Shown here: positions 26,120 through 33,623 of the stretch, piece by piece
Position numbering within the stretch: position 1 is the first letter of the stretch
Layout of the letters: each line of letters starts with the position of its first letter
Source of the DNA: Psychrobacillus psychrodurans
GTDB lineage: Bacteria; Bacillota; Bacilli; Bacillales_A; Planococcaceae
Assembly (NCBI RefSeq): GCF_027563345.1
Contig: NZ_JAMKBK010000004.1
Direction: 5' to 3' (one strand)
DNA: 64,000 nucleotides
Notes under the pieces: model-generated
What the model saw: only the letters and a program-made list of their open reading frames with translations
The model's database searches: none
Told to the model about the DNA's origin: nothing
Translations under genes and position numbers: made by a program

Positions 26120-26443
26120 TCATTCTGTATAGCCATATTTCTCAAGTGCAGCATAGACTGGTTTTAATTGAATATAGCCTTCTCCAATCATTTCATCATT
26201 AACCATCACAAGTGGATAAAAGAACTCATCGTCGGCAATTCGATTGGCAATAAGTTGTTGTCGCTCATTCTCAATTGGCTTTTCGATATCGATATAGCTG
26301 AAAGTAACTTGGTGATTTGGAAATTTACGGTCGATGGCTGCTTGTAGCCATTCATATGTATCCTTAGAAGATGGTGCATTTACGCAACTTGCGCATACGA
26401 CATCTGCTCCATAAACTTCTATATTTAAAGATTGAAACGACAT
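26120..26443 (-). CDS. yuzD: YuzD family protein (DUF1462)
   Basis: A 107-residue thioredoxin-like protein of the YuzD family, with CxxC in VVCASCVNAPSS near residue 17. ATG 26443 is chosen because AAGGAGGTCACC is just upstream; this gives the family's usual length. It diverges from yutI with a spacing typical of Bacillales. The role is unknown, but its association with yutI suggests redox or iron-sulfur work. Confidence 0.86.
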   Translation of the reverse strand: MSFQSLNIEVYGADVVCASCVNAPSSKDTYEWLQAAIDRKFPNHQVTFSYIDIEKPIENERQQLIANRIADDEFFYPLVMVNDEMIGEGYIQLKPVYAALEKYGYTE

Positions 26444-26525
26444 AATGGTGACCTCCTTAGAATTCTTTATTGGATTTTTTCCTTCCTTCACATTATAATG
26501 ATTATAGCGAAAGGAGTCGATAGAA

Positions 26526-26759
26526 ATGACTGATACAATGAATGAACAAGTTCAAGAAGTTTTAGATAAATTGCGTCCATTTTTACTTAGAGATGGTGGA
26601 GACTGCGAGCTTGTCGATATTGAAGATGGTATTGTAAAACTACGCCTTCTAGGGGCTTGTGGCAGTTGCCCAAGTTCAACAATTACACTTAAAGCTGGTA
26701 TTGAGCGTGCACTTTTGGAAGAGGTTCCAGGAGTAGTGGAAGTAGAACAAGTATTTTAA
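26526..26759 (+). CDS. yutI: NifU-like iron-sulfur protein YutI
   Basis: A 77-residue protein equal to the C-terminal NifU domain (Nfu). The cluster cysteines are in GACGSCPSS at residues 45 and 48. Such proteins carry 4Fe-4S clusters from the scaffold to target enzymes. The gene has AAAGGAGTCG upstream and ends at a bidirectional terminator. With SufCDSUB and YutM in the same window it completes a likely assembly and delivery route. Confidence 0.93.
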   Translation: MTDTMNEQVQEVLDKLRPFLLRDGGDCELVDIEDGIVKLRLLGACGSCPSSTITLKAGIERALLEEVPGVVEVEQVF

Positions 26760-26765
26760 ATTATA

Positions 26766-26796
26766 AAAAAGAAGCCTTTTATAGGGCTTCTTTTTC
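26766..26796. terminator. Bidirectional terminator between yutI and the DUF2225 gene
   Basis: AAAGAAGCC (26768-26776) pairs with GGCTTCTTT (26785-26793); A-rich on the left, T-rich on the right. Confidence 0.85.
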
Positions 26797-27471
26797 TTTT
26801 TGAGCACGAATCTCTTGCCAACGGTCTTTTGCCATTTCAATAATGGTTGGTTCTATGGACGTATTTTGTTTCTCAATTACTTTAGAGAAGTAACGAGTAG
26901 CATATTCAATATCACCGATTTTTCTTGATAACTCCGCTATTAAATATAGCATTCGAGTTTCGGACATTTGTGTGCCATTGTAGTCATCATTTGAATAGGA
27001 ATCAGCATAACGATCCCGAGCGATTTCCATGAATCGAATTTCGTCTTCGTGCTTACCCTGTATGCGGTATAACCAGGCTATACGGATTGCAAAACCTGCC
27101 ATAGTTACAAATTTTTCTTTTTTCAGTGTTCCAGAAAGAATTCCTAGTTTATATCCCATAATTCCCTCTTCAATCGTTCGTTCATTGCCAAGCGATCGAG
27201 TTGTCCATTTATTGGAAATTTGTTCTTGGATTATTTCCTTTGCCCCAGGCGCAAAATATTTTGTGAAGTCATCTGTAAATGAAAATCCACAATGCTCACA
27301 AACAAAAATGTTGTATAACAAAGGGTTTACTTCTTTGTTTTCATATATAGGCTGAAAATCCGAATTGTGAGATACAACTTTTATGAATTTTGAACGAACC
27401 TTTGTTGTTTTGAACTTTTGTTTGCAATGTAAGCATTCAATGTCTTTTTGATAATAGGGAGTCAGTTCCAT
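26779..27471 (-). CDS. DUF2225 family protein
   Basis: About 230 residues. The N-terminus has two zinc-knuckle pairs (CLHCKQKF and CEHCGFSF), followed by a helical, TPR-like region with repeated YxxAELSRKIGDIEYATRYF-type helices. This is the DUF2225 architecture; function unknown. ATG 27471 is chosen over GTG 27489 because AAGAGGA lies 6 nt upstream. Convergent with yutI. Confidence 0.8.
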   Translation of the reverse strand: MELTPYYQKDIECLHCKQKFKTTKVRSKFIKVVSHNSDFQPIYENKEVNPLLYNIFVCEHCGFSFTDDFTKYFAPGAKEIIQEQISNKWTTRSLGNERTIEEGIMGYKLGILSGTLKKEKFVTMAGFAIRIAWLYRIQGKHEDEIRFMEIARDRYADSYSNDDYNGTQMSETRMLYLIAELSRKIGDIEYATRYFSKVIEKQNTSIEPTIIEMAKDRWQEIRAQKEKEAL

Positions 27472-27617
27472 CTTTAGTCCTCTTTTCACTCAACCACGTT
27501 ATAGTTCTATTATACTTGATAAATGTCTTGAAAGCTAAGTAAATATTCAAGCGGTTTTCCTTGTCTAGATAGTAAAAACATTGATATGATATAAATAAGA
27601 AAGGAAAGGTGATTCAG

Positions 27618-27980
27618 ATGACCGAAGTAGTTATTTTATCTGAAGCGGCAGCTTACCGTGTAAAAGAAATGATGACGCATAACGGAGAAGAAGGCTCTGC
27701 CCTTCGTGTTTCAGTAAATGGTGGTGGATGCAGCGGTCTTTCTTATGGAATGGGATTTGAAAAAGAAAAACAGCAAGAAGATATAGAGCTTCATCAGCAC
27801 GGAATAGATATCGTAGTTTCAACCGAAGATGCCTCGATACTCAATGGAACCACAATCGATTATAAGGAGTCATTAATGGGGGGCGGGTTTACAATAGAAA
27901 ACCCAAATGCTATTGCTTCTTGTGGTTGTGGAACATCATTCAGAACAGCTAAAAAAGAGGGTACGCCTGAAAGTTGTTAA
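27618..27980 (+). CDS. yutM: A-type iron-sulfur carrier YutM (ErpA/HesB family)
   Basis: A 120-residue A-type carrier that passes Fe-S clusters to apoproteins. The three cluster cysteines are present: Cys38 in GGGCSGLSYG, and Cys102 and Cys104 in SCGCGTSF. I chose ATG 27618 because the AAAGGAAAGG site precedes it by 8 nt; GTG 27609 would fall inside that site. Its own terminator follows. Confidence 0.93.
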   Translation: MTEVVILSEAAAYRVKEMMTHNGEEGSALRVSVNGGGCSGLSYGMGFEKEKQQEDIELHQHGIDIVVSTEDASILNGTTIDYKESLMGGGFTIENPNAIASCGCGTSFRTAKKEGTPESC

Positions 27981-27986
27981 TATATG

Positions 27987-28022
27987 AAAGAACATTTTCT
28001 GTTATAGGAAATGTTCTTTTTT
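27987..28022 (+). terminator. yutM terminator
   Basis: AAAGAACATTT (27987-27997) pairs with AAATGTTCTTT (28009-28019) and T residues follow. Confidence 0.88.
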
Positions 28023-28337
28023 AACGAAATTATATGAAATTCCTGCTGCTAAATCAGTGATTATAGTAATTTAAGAAGTAAAAAATATCGCTTATTTTGG
28101 TTTTTCTTTTATTTTTTGTAAGAATTTGATCAGTTGAATTATAAGTCTATTGAGGCTCAATCACAGTATTTTCAGACCTTTACAATAAAATAACATTGTA
28201 TTGAAATCATATGAGAAAAGGTCTAATATAGGAAGTAAGAGTTTTTGTCGAACACTAGACAAAGATGAAGAGTTTAATGATGTATATTATGTGTCATAAC
28301 TTTTCTCAAAAAATATAAAAAGGTGGTTGCGATCTTC
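28023..28337. other. Long AT-rich leader upstream of yumB
   Basis: 315 bp without a gene. It holds a long imperfect inverted repeat: AGACCTTT at 28174-28181 with AAAGGTCT at 28217-28224, and nested TACAAT (28181-28186) with ATTGTA (28195-28200). A short palindrome TTATG-TGT-CATAA is at 28287-28299. No known riboswitch is recognised. Confidence 0.5.
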
Positions 28338-29549
28338 GTGAAAAGACCAACAATTCTAGTATTAGGTGCAGGATATGGTGGATTATCTACAGTAGTAAAC
28401 CTTCAAAAATTAGTAGGTGCAAATGAAGCCGATATTACATTAATCAATAAAAATGATTATCATTACGAATCTACTTGGTTACATGAAGCTTCAGCTGGTA
28501 CATTACGTCCAGATCAAGTTCGTTATGATGTGAAAAGTGTAATCAATTCTAGTAAAGTAAACTTTGTGAAAGCTACAGTCGATGCTATTGACGTGAATAC
28601 TAAAAAAGTTACAACGAGTGCTGGTGAGTATACATATGACTACTTAGTTATTGGTTTAGGCTTTGAAGGTGAAACATTCGGTATCCCTGGCTTAGATAAA
28701 TATGCACTTTCAATTGCTAATGTAAATGCTGCACGTCAAATTCGTGATCATATTGAATATCAATTTGCAACATGGTCAACAGAAGAAGTACAAGATGATA
28801 CTCGTCTAACAATCGTAGTAGGTGGAGCTGGATTCTCAGGTATTGAATTCTTAGGTGAATTAGGTAATCGTGTTCCCGAACTTTGTAAAGAATACGATGT
28901 GCCAAAAGATAAAGTTCGTGTAGTTTGTGTAGAGGCAGCTCCAATGGTATTACCAGGATTTGATCCGGAGTTAGTTGAATATGCAGTTAGACAATTAGAA
29001 GCTAAAGGGATTGAATTCTCTATTGGAACTCCAGTAGTTGAGGCAACTCCAGAAGGCGTTAAAATTAAAAAAGGCGAAGAAGAATTCGAATTCATTAAAG
29101 CTGGTACTGTAGTATGGGCTGCTGGGGTTCGTGGTAATCGCTTAATCGAATCATCAGGTATTGAGAATATGCGTGCACGTGTTAAAGTAGAAAAAGATAT
29201 GAGAGCTCCTGGATTCCCAGATGTCTTCATCGTTGGGGATTGTGCTCTAATGATCAATGAAGCTGTTAACCGTCCATACCCACCAACAGCTCAAATTGCA
29301 ATGCAACAAGCAGTGACTGTCGCAAAAAATATTGTAGCGCTTATGAATGATACTCCGACAGAAGAATTTATACCAAGTTTAAAAGGAACTGTTTGTTCTC
29401 TTGGAGAACATGATGCAATTGGAGATGTAATGGGAAGAAAACTTACAGGTACAAAAGCATCAATCATGAAAAAAGTAATCGATAATCGTGCACTTTACAT
29501 GATCGGCGGAATTCCTCTAGTAGTGAAAAAAGGTAAATTCAGTTTATAA
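28338..29549 (+). CDS. yumB: Type II NADH dehydrogenase-like protein YumB
   Basis: A 403-residue FAD oxidoreductase of the NDH-2 family, membrane-associated in known members and passing electrons from NADH to menaquinone. The FAD motif ILVLGAGYGGLSTV, the NADH motif VVGGAGFSGIEFLGEL near residue 165, and DVFIVGDCALMINE plus PPTAQIAMQQA near the end are diagnostic. GTG 28338 matches the family N-terminus and lies 11 nt from AGGTGG; GTG 28323 would overlap that site. Synteny with yuiA and yuiB supports the name. Confidence 0.88.
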   Translation: MKRPTILVLGAGYGGLSTVVNLQKLVGANEADITLINKNDYHYESTWLHEASAGTLRPDQVRYDVKSVINSSKVNFVKATVDAIDVNTKKVTTSAGEYTYDYLVIGLGFEGETFGIPGLDKYALSIANVNAARQIRDHIEYQFATWSTEEVQDDTRLTIVVGGAGFSGIEFLGELGNRVPELCKEYDVPKDKVRVVCVEAAPMVLPGFDPELVEYAVRQLEAKGIEFSIGTPVVEATPEGVKIKKGEEEFEFIKAGTVVWAAGVRGNRLIESSGIENMRARVKVEKDMRAPGFPDVFIVGDCALMINEAVNRPYPPTAQIAMQQAVTVAKNIVALMNDTPTEEFIPSLKGTVCSLGEHDAIGDVMGRKLTGTKASIMKKVIDNRALYMIGGIPLVVKKGKFSL

Positions 29550-29566
29550 TTAGAAGAAACTATTGT

Positions 29567-29598
29567 AGCCCTCACTTTTTTAAAAGTGGGGGCTTTTC
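29567..29598 (+). terminator. yumB terminator
   Basis: AGCCCTCACTTTT pairs with AAAAGTGGGGGCT and is followed by TTT. Confidence 0.83.
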
Positions 29599-29685
29599 TA
29601 TAAAATGAAAATATAAAATGAAAATATAAAATTTTCCATTCTATAAATTCAGTTTTCAAGGTTTTGAGGAATAGGATCTTCCCAA

Positions 29686-29905
29686 AATACGACTGATTTC
29701 CGTTATAGGTGGAGTACAAAGGCTAAGTGCGCTACGTCATGTGACAACGCCTTCGTGACCAACATCCTGTGGCCTCTGCAGGGTTAGCGATGAACCACCA
29801 CCGACGCTCCGCGTTCGTTTGGGATTTTTCATCCTGTCTCACTTATCCTGCTGGAGTATCCACCTTTCTCTACAATCAATTAGTGTAGTACTCCACTAAT
29901 TGATT
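29686..29905. repeat. Structured GC-rich intergenic element with inverted ends
   Basis: A segment richer in GC than its surroundings has inverted ends AGGTGGAGTAC near 29707 and GTATCCACCT near 29857. CTGATTTCCGTTA just before it also occurs at 33260-33272. A perfect 12-bp hairpin (29874-29885 with 29894-29905) follows. No coding frame is convincing. The family looks like a Bacillales extragenic repeat, but I could not match it to a named one. Confidence 0.55.
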
Positions 29906-30167
29906 TATAATAATTTATCGCTTGGATAATTAAATGGGGCAAAATTTAGAGAAATGCATTTATCCAATAATAGATGAAGAAGTAGATTCTCTTGTATACT
30001 AGTGGAAGTATAAAGGAATAGTAAGTATTTACAAAATAAAGAAGCATTCTCACAGTTGAACTTAAATTATCGTATATTTGTGTTAAGCATATTAACTCTT
30101 TACAAATTATTTTGTATGTGATATATTATCTGAATATTACAAAAAGGTGTAAAAGGAGACGATTAAT
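29906..30167. other. AT-rich spacer before yuiA
   Basis: AT-rich, no frame of note. It presumably contains the promoter of yuiA and yuiB; I see no strong -35/-10 pair I would commit to. Confidence 0.4.
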
Positions 30168-30293
30168 ATGACAAGAATGAAAACTGAGACAAAAAGTGCG
30201 CATTGCCCATATTGCAAAGGGGAGGGCTACTTTCAACTTCGATTAGGTGGATCTGAAACATGTAATTGCTGTAATGGATCAGGAAGAAAGTGA
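30168..30293 (+). CDS. yuiA: Small zinc-knuckle protein YuiA
   Basis: A 41-residue protein with two CxxCxGxG motifs (CPYCKGEG at residues 13-20 and CNCCNGSG at 32-39, counting the first cysteine at 32), the same type as the DnaJ zinc domain. Strong AAAGGAGA ribosome binding site 8 nt before ATG 30168. It precedes yuiB as in B. subtilis. Function unknown; a metal-binding chaperone-like role is only a guess. Confidence 0.85.
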   Translation: MTRMKTETKSAHCPYCKGEGYFQLRLGGSETCNCCNGSGRK

Positions 30294-30388
30294 ACAAGAT
30301 ATGACAAAAAAGTGAAAACAAATATGTTGATTGAATACTAACCTCCGTTAAGGTAAACTATTTACAGATGTTACGGAGGTTATATAAT

Positions 30389-30712
30389 ATGGAGTTTATG
30401 TTAGTTCAAATGATACTTTCAGTTGTTATATTTTTTGTCATGTTTTTTGGAATCGCCTTCCTACTGAATATGTTACTACGTATGACATGGTTTATGGCAA
30501 TTCTTTATCCGATTGTTGTGGTGCTAATCATAGATGAAGTTGGATTTTTTGATTATTTTACAAAGCCAGGGTCTGCTTTTTCTGCTTTAGGGGAAAAAAT
30601 TGTTTCTCTTCATGCTGCTGATATTATTATTTTAGCTGGTGGGCTTGTTGGTTCAATTGCTGCAGGATTTGTCATAAAATATTTAAGAAAAAATGGATAT
30701 CAAATGTTTTAA
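30389..30712 (+). CDS. yuiB: YuiB family membrane protein
   Basis: A 107-residue membrane protein with about three hydrophobic segments (VQMILSVVIFFVMFFGIAFLL, WFMAILYPIVVVLI and ILAGGLVGSIAAGFVI). ATG 30389 is chosen over the longer frame since GGAGG (30375-30379) lies 9 nt upstream. It follows yuiA and is convergent with yuiD, as in B. subtilis. Function unknown. Confidence 0.86.
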   Translation: MEFMLVQMILSVVIFFVMFFGIAFLLNMLLRMTWFMAILYPIVVVLIIDEVGFFDYFTKPGSAFSALGEKIVSLHAADIIILAGGLVGSIAAGFVIKYLRKNGYQMF

Positions 30713-30713
30713 T

Positions 30714-30747
30714 AGAAAAGGATGGCTCAATTGAGCCATCCTTTTCT
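30714..30747. terminator. Bidirectional terminator between yuiB and yuiD
   Basis: A 17-bp perfect palindrome arm at 30714-30730 pairs with 30731-30747, flanked by A-rich and T-rich ends. It reaches the yuiD stop codon. Confidence 0.85.
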
Positions 30748-31223
30748 TATTGTATAAAGTTATAAATTACAACGGAAATTAGTATACCAGTTATGGCGCC
30801 CATGAAAACTTCAATAGGTTTATGACCAAGTAAGGTTTTAAGTTCTTCAATTTTTTCTTCATTTTTCTTATGTGACCATTCTTTTGTTTGCTCTACAAAT
30901 AATTGGAAGTCGAGTCGCATTTGATTGATCATAATTGCTTGCTGACCTGCCTGAAAACGGACACCTGTTGCATCGAACATAACAATTACTGCAAAAACTG
31001 TAGCTACTGCAAACAAGGGGGAACCAAGCCCGGTTTCAAAAGCAATAGCGGTACATAGAGATGTAACAGCAGCAGAGTGAGAACTAGGCATTCCACCAGT
31101 AGAAGTGAATAAAGACCAATCCAATTTTCTCGTCACTAAAAAGTGAATAGGAATTTTGACGAATTGTGCAAATATAATAGAAAAAAGAGCAGCCATAAGT
31201 GGAGTATTTTGGAGGATTGCCAA
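30747..31223 (-). CDS. yuiD: Divergent PAP2 family protein YuiD
   Basis: A 158-residue membrane protein of the divergent PAP2 family (acid phosphatase/vanadium haloperoxidase-related). The GGMPSSHSAAVTSL segment near residue 45 is the recognised core. TTG 31223 is chosen because an AAAGGCGGTG ribosome binding site lies directly upstream with 6 nt between; GTG 31232 is part of that site. Substrate unknown; lipid phosphates are likely by family. Confidence 0.85.
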   Translation of the reverse strand: MAILQNTPLMAALFSIIFAQFVKIPIHFLVTRKLDWSLFTSTGGMPSSHSAAVTSLCTAIAFETGLGSPLFAVATVFAVIVMFDATGVRFQAGQQAIMINQMRLDFQLFVEQTKEWSHKKNEEKIEELKTLLGHKPIEVFMGAITGILISVVIYNFIQ

Positions 31224-31341
31224 AGTAGACACCGCCTTTCATTTGTACTTATATTATTGATAGTATAACATACTCCTACTAGTCGAAAAATAAGTAAGGT
31301 TCCTATATAATAAAATTATATCGAAAATAGTAGGGGGAAAA

Positions 31342-32847
31342 ATGATGATTATCAATACAAATGAAGTATTATTTGAAGAAGTACAATCTGAAACACTTGT
31401 AGTTGGGGTTTCTAAGCATGTAGAAAATACAACAAAATGGGATACTTTTTTAAATAGCTTTGGAGAGCATATTGGGGACTGGGTAAAAAGTGGGGATATA
31501 TCTACAGAGTTAAAGAAAATCGTCAAAATTCCAGTTTCAAACCATGAGTCAGTAAAAAGAGTTTTATTTGTTGGGATCGGTGATCGAAAACAATTAACAC
31601 AAGAGAAAGTACGAGAGGCATTTGGTCTAGTGGGTAAAGAATTACTAACTAGTAAACCAGAGTCACTAGCAATATGGCTACCTTCATTTACTTCTGAAGC
31701 TATAGTTGTAGCAGATGTAGCTTATTTAGCAGCTGAAGGAATTGGGATGGGTTCATTTACATATGAAGGATATAAAACTACTTCGAATGTTCCGGACTAT
31801 TATTTACCTTCTATCGAGCTCTTAATGGATGAAGAAGATGATGAAGTCGTTTCATATTTTGAAGTAGGTACTATATATGCAGATGCTGTAAATGAGGCAA
31901 GAATTCTTGTTAACACACCTGGTAATGTATTAACTTCGACACAATTAGGTGAATATGCAAGAGAGCTTGGTGAAACATACGGATTTGAAACCGAAATCCT
32001 TGGGAAGAAAGAGATTGAAGAGCTTGGTATGGGCGCACTTCTTGCTGTAAATCAAGGCTCTGTTGAGGAACCAAGACTTATTGCTTTAAAATATCAAGCA
32101 ACAGATGATTGGACTGATGTTGTAGGATTAGTAGGGAAAGGTATCACATTTGACACAGGTGGTTACTCTATTAAAACTAAAACTGGAATAGTTGGAATGA
32201 AAGGCGATATGGGGGGAGCAGCAGCTGTTTTAGGTGCAATGCAAATTATTGGAGAGCTTCGTCCAAATAAAAATGTCATTGCTATTATTGCTTCTACAGA
32301 CAATATGATCTCAGGCAATGCTTTTAAACCAGATGATGTTATTACATCAATGAGTGGGAAAACTATTGAAATTTTAAATACAGATGCAGAAGGACGCTTA
32401 GTTTTAGCAGATGCTGTAACATATGCTAAGCAACAAGGAGCTAACTATATTGTGGATGTTGCAACGTTAACAGGCGGTGTTATTACAGCATTAGGATACG
32501 ATAAAACAGGTGCTTTAACGAATAATGAAGAATTTTTCGAAACCTTCATGGAATCATCACTAGAAACAGGAGAGTTCGTTTGGAGACTGCCACTAACTGA
32601 AAACGATAAAAAACGTATTCGCAAAAGTGATGTAGCAGATTTAAACAATTCACCTGGTGGAGATGGTCATATGATTTTCGGTGGTGGATTTGTAGGGGAA
32701 TTTGTAGAGAAGACTCCTTGGATTCACCTGGACATTGCAGGTACATCCGATACAAAAGCAGCTCATGACTTTGGTCCAAAAGGCGGTACGGGAGTTATGG
32801 TACGTACGCTTGCTACTTTAGTAGAAAGAATGGCTGACGAAGAATAG
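31342..32847 (+). CDS. yuiE: Leucyl aminopeptidase (M17) YuiE
   Basis: Cytoplasmic M17 aminopeptidase, 501 residues, which removes N-terminal residues from peptides using two metal ions. The signature NTDAEGRLVLAD is present near residue 347, with the metal and catalytic lysines in GKGITFDTGGYSIK upstream of it. An N-terminal macro-like domain precedes the catalytic domain. Ribosome binding site AGGGGG; ATG 31345 is an alternative start. Confidence 0.94.
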   Translation: MMIINTNEVLFEEVQSETLVVGVSKHVENTTKWDTFLNSFGEHIGDWVKSGDISTELKKIVKIPVSNHESVKRVLFVGIGDRKQLTQEKVREAFGLVGKELLTSKPESLAIWLPSFTSEAIVVADVAYLAAEGIGMGSFTYEGYKTTSNVPDYYLPSIELLMDEEDDEVVSYFEVGTIYADAVNEARILVNTPGNVLTSTQLGEYARELGETYGFETEILGKKEIEELGMGALLAVNQGSVEEPRLIALKYQATDDWTDVVGLVGKGITFDTGGYSIKTKTGIVGMKGDMGGAAAVLGAMQIIGELRPNKNVIAIIASTDNMISGNAFKPDDVITSMSGKTIEILNTDAEGRLVLADAVTYAKQQGANYIVDVATLTGGVITALGYDKTGALTNNEEFFETFMESSLETGEFVWRLPLTENDKKRIRKSDVADLNNSPGGDGHMIFGGGFVGEFVEKTPWIHLDIAGTSDTKAAHDFGPKGGTGVMVRTLATLVERMADEE

Positions 32848-32906
32848 GCGAAACACTTATAGGTTGCTTCCCTAAACGCATACACTGTGTTGAAAGGGGG
32901 AGCAAC

Positions 32907-33125
32907 ATGCCAAGAAGATATAATAGAGGTAATTATTGGGGAGGTCCTTTTATAGGTTCGTTTGGGGGACCATTGTTAGGTAGTTTTGTGGGAGGTCTTT
33001 TAGGTTCTTCTCTTGGAAATTATGGAGGGTATAGACAGCCGTTTCCATTTTACCCGAATCCATATCCAAACTATTATCCATATACGCCATTTCCTTACCA
33101 ACCATTTTACGGTGGTTTTTACTAG
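32907..33125 (+). CDS. Small Gly/Tyr/Pro-rich protein, possible spore coat component
   Basis: A 72-residue protein. The first half is glycine-rich (GSFGGPLLGSFVGGLLGSSLG), which could act as a membrane or self-association segment; the second half is rich in Pro, Tyr and Phe (FYPNPYPNYYPYTPFPYQPF). GAAAGGGGG lies before the ATG and a strong terminator follows, so it is very likely real. Composition recalls small coat or adhesive proteins of spore formers, but the family is not recognised. Confidence 0.75.
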   Translation: MPRRYNRGNYWGGPFIGSFGGPLLGSFVGGLLGSSLGNYGGYRQPFPFYPNPYPNYYPYTPFPYQPFYGGFY

Positions 33126-33140
33126 GAAAAGTGGTATCTA

Positions 33141-33187
33141 AAAAAGCTGTTGTGTCCACGGTTATTTCGTGGATACAGCAGCTTTTT
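33141..33187 (+). terminator. Terminator after the Gly/Tyr/Pro-rich gene
   Basis: A 19-bp stem (33142-33160 with 33168-33186, one mismatch) is followed by T and A residues. Confidence 0.9.
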
Positions 33188-33229
33188 AAAAGAATAAAAG
33201 TGTACATAGAAATGCTCCGCGAGCACTGG

Positions 33230-33340
33230 GTTCAGAGAACATTAAATTATGAATTACAGCTGATTTCCGTTACAACGCATTTTCATGCTTCGCAGTTTCT
33301 CTTTTATACTGTGAACACTTACTACTTCATTTTATTTCTA
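33230..33340. repeat. Remnant of a Bacillales extragenic repeat
   Basis: CAGCTGATTTCCGTTACA (about 33257-33274) followed by CGCATTTTCATGCTTCGCAG resembles the start of a widespread Bacillaceae dispersed element. CTGATTTCCGTTA is shared with the element near 29690. The rest of the element is missing. Confidence 0.4.
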
Positions 33341-33379
33341 CTCCTTTTCAAAAGTTGCAGGAGTGGGATGGATAGACAG

Positions 33380-33560
33380 ACGCCATAAGATTACCGAAAA
33401 AGGATGCTGATTAGTTTTGTCGGACGTCACAACCAACTGGCATCCCTGAAAGTTCAATGGATACTTATATAGCAACAAGTCGGTATTAAGCATACTAAAA
33501 GCGCTAGAAACAGCTTTTGACCTTAAAGGACAGGGTGCCCTTTTTCGGTCTTTTCTTTTT
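33380..33560. repeat. Dispersed stem-loop repeat, locus 1
   Basis: Contains GATTACCGAAAAA at 33389, a long hairpin from GGATGC at 33402 to GCATCC at 33449 with TCACAACCAAC in its right arm, ATAGCAACAAGT near 33469, and GCTAGAAACAG near 33503. Related words occur at 43014-43139, 47590-47700 and 54411-54455. Confidence 0.6.
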
Positions 33561-33623
33561 TATTATGGTTGGTCAAATAGTAGAAACCAGTACAAGCTCT
33601 GATTTTTAGTCACTTTCTATTAG

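Noticed and set aside
33131..33388. 85-residue open frame after the Gly/Tyr/Pro-rich gene
   Set aside because: Begins in a terminator hairpin and runs through repeat remnants; no ribosome binding site.
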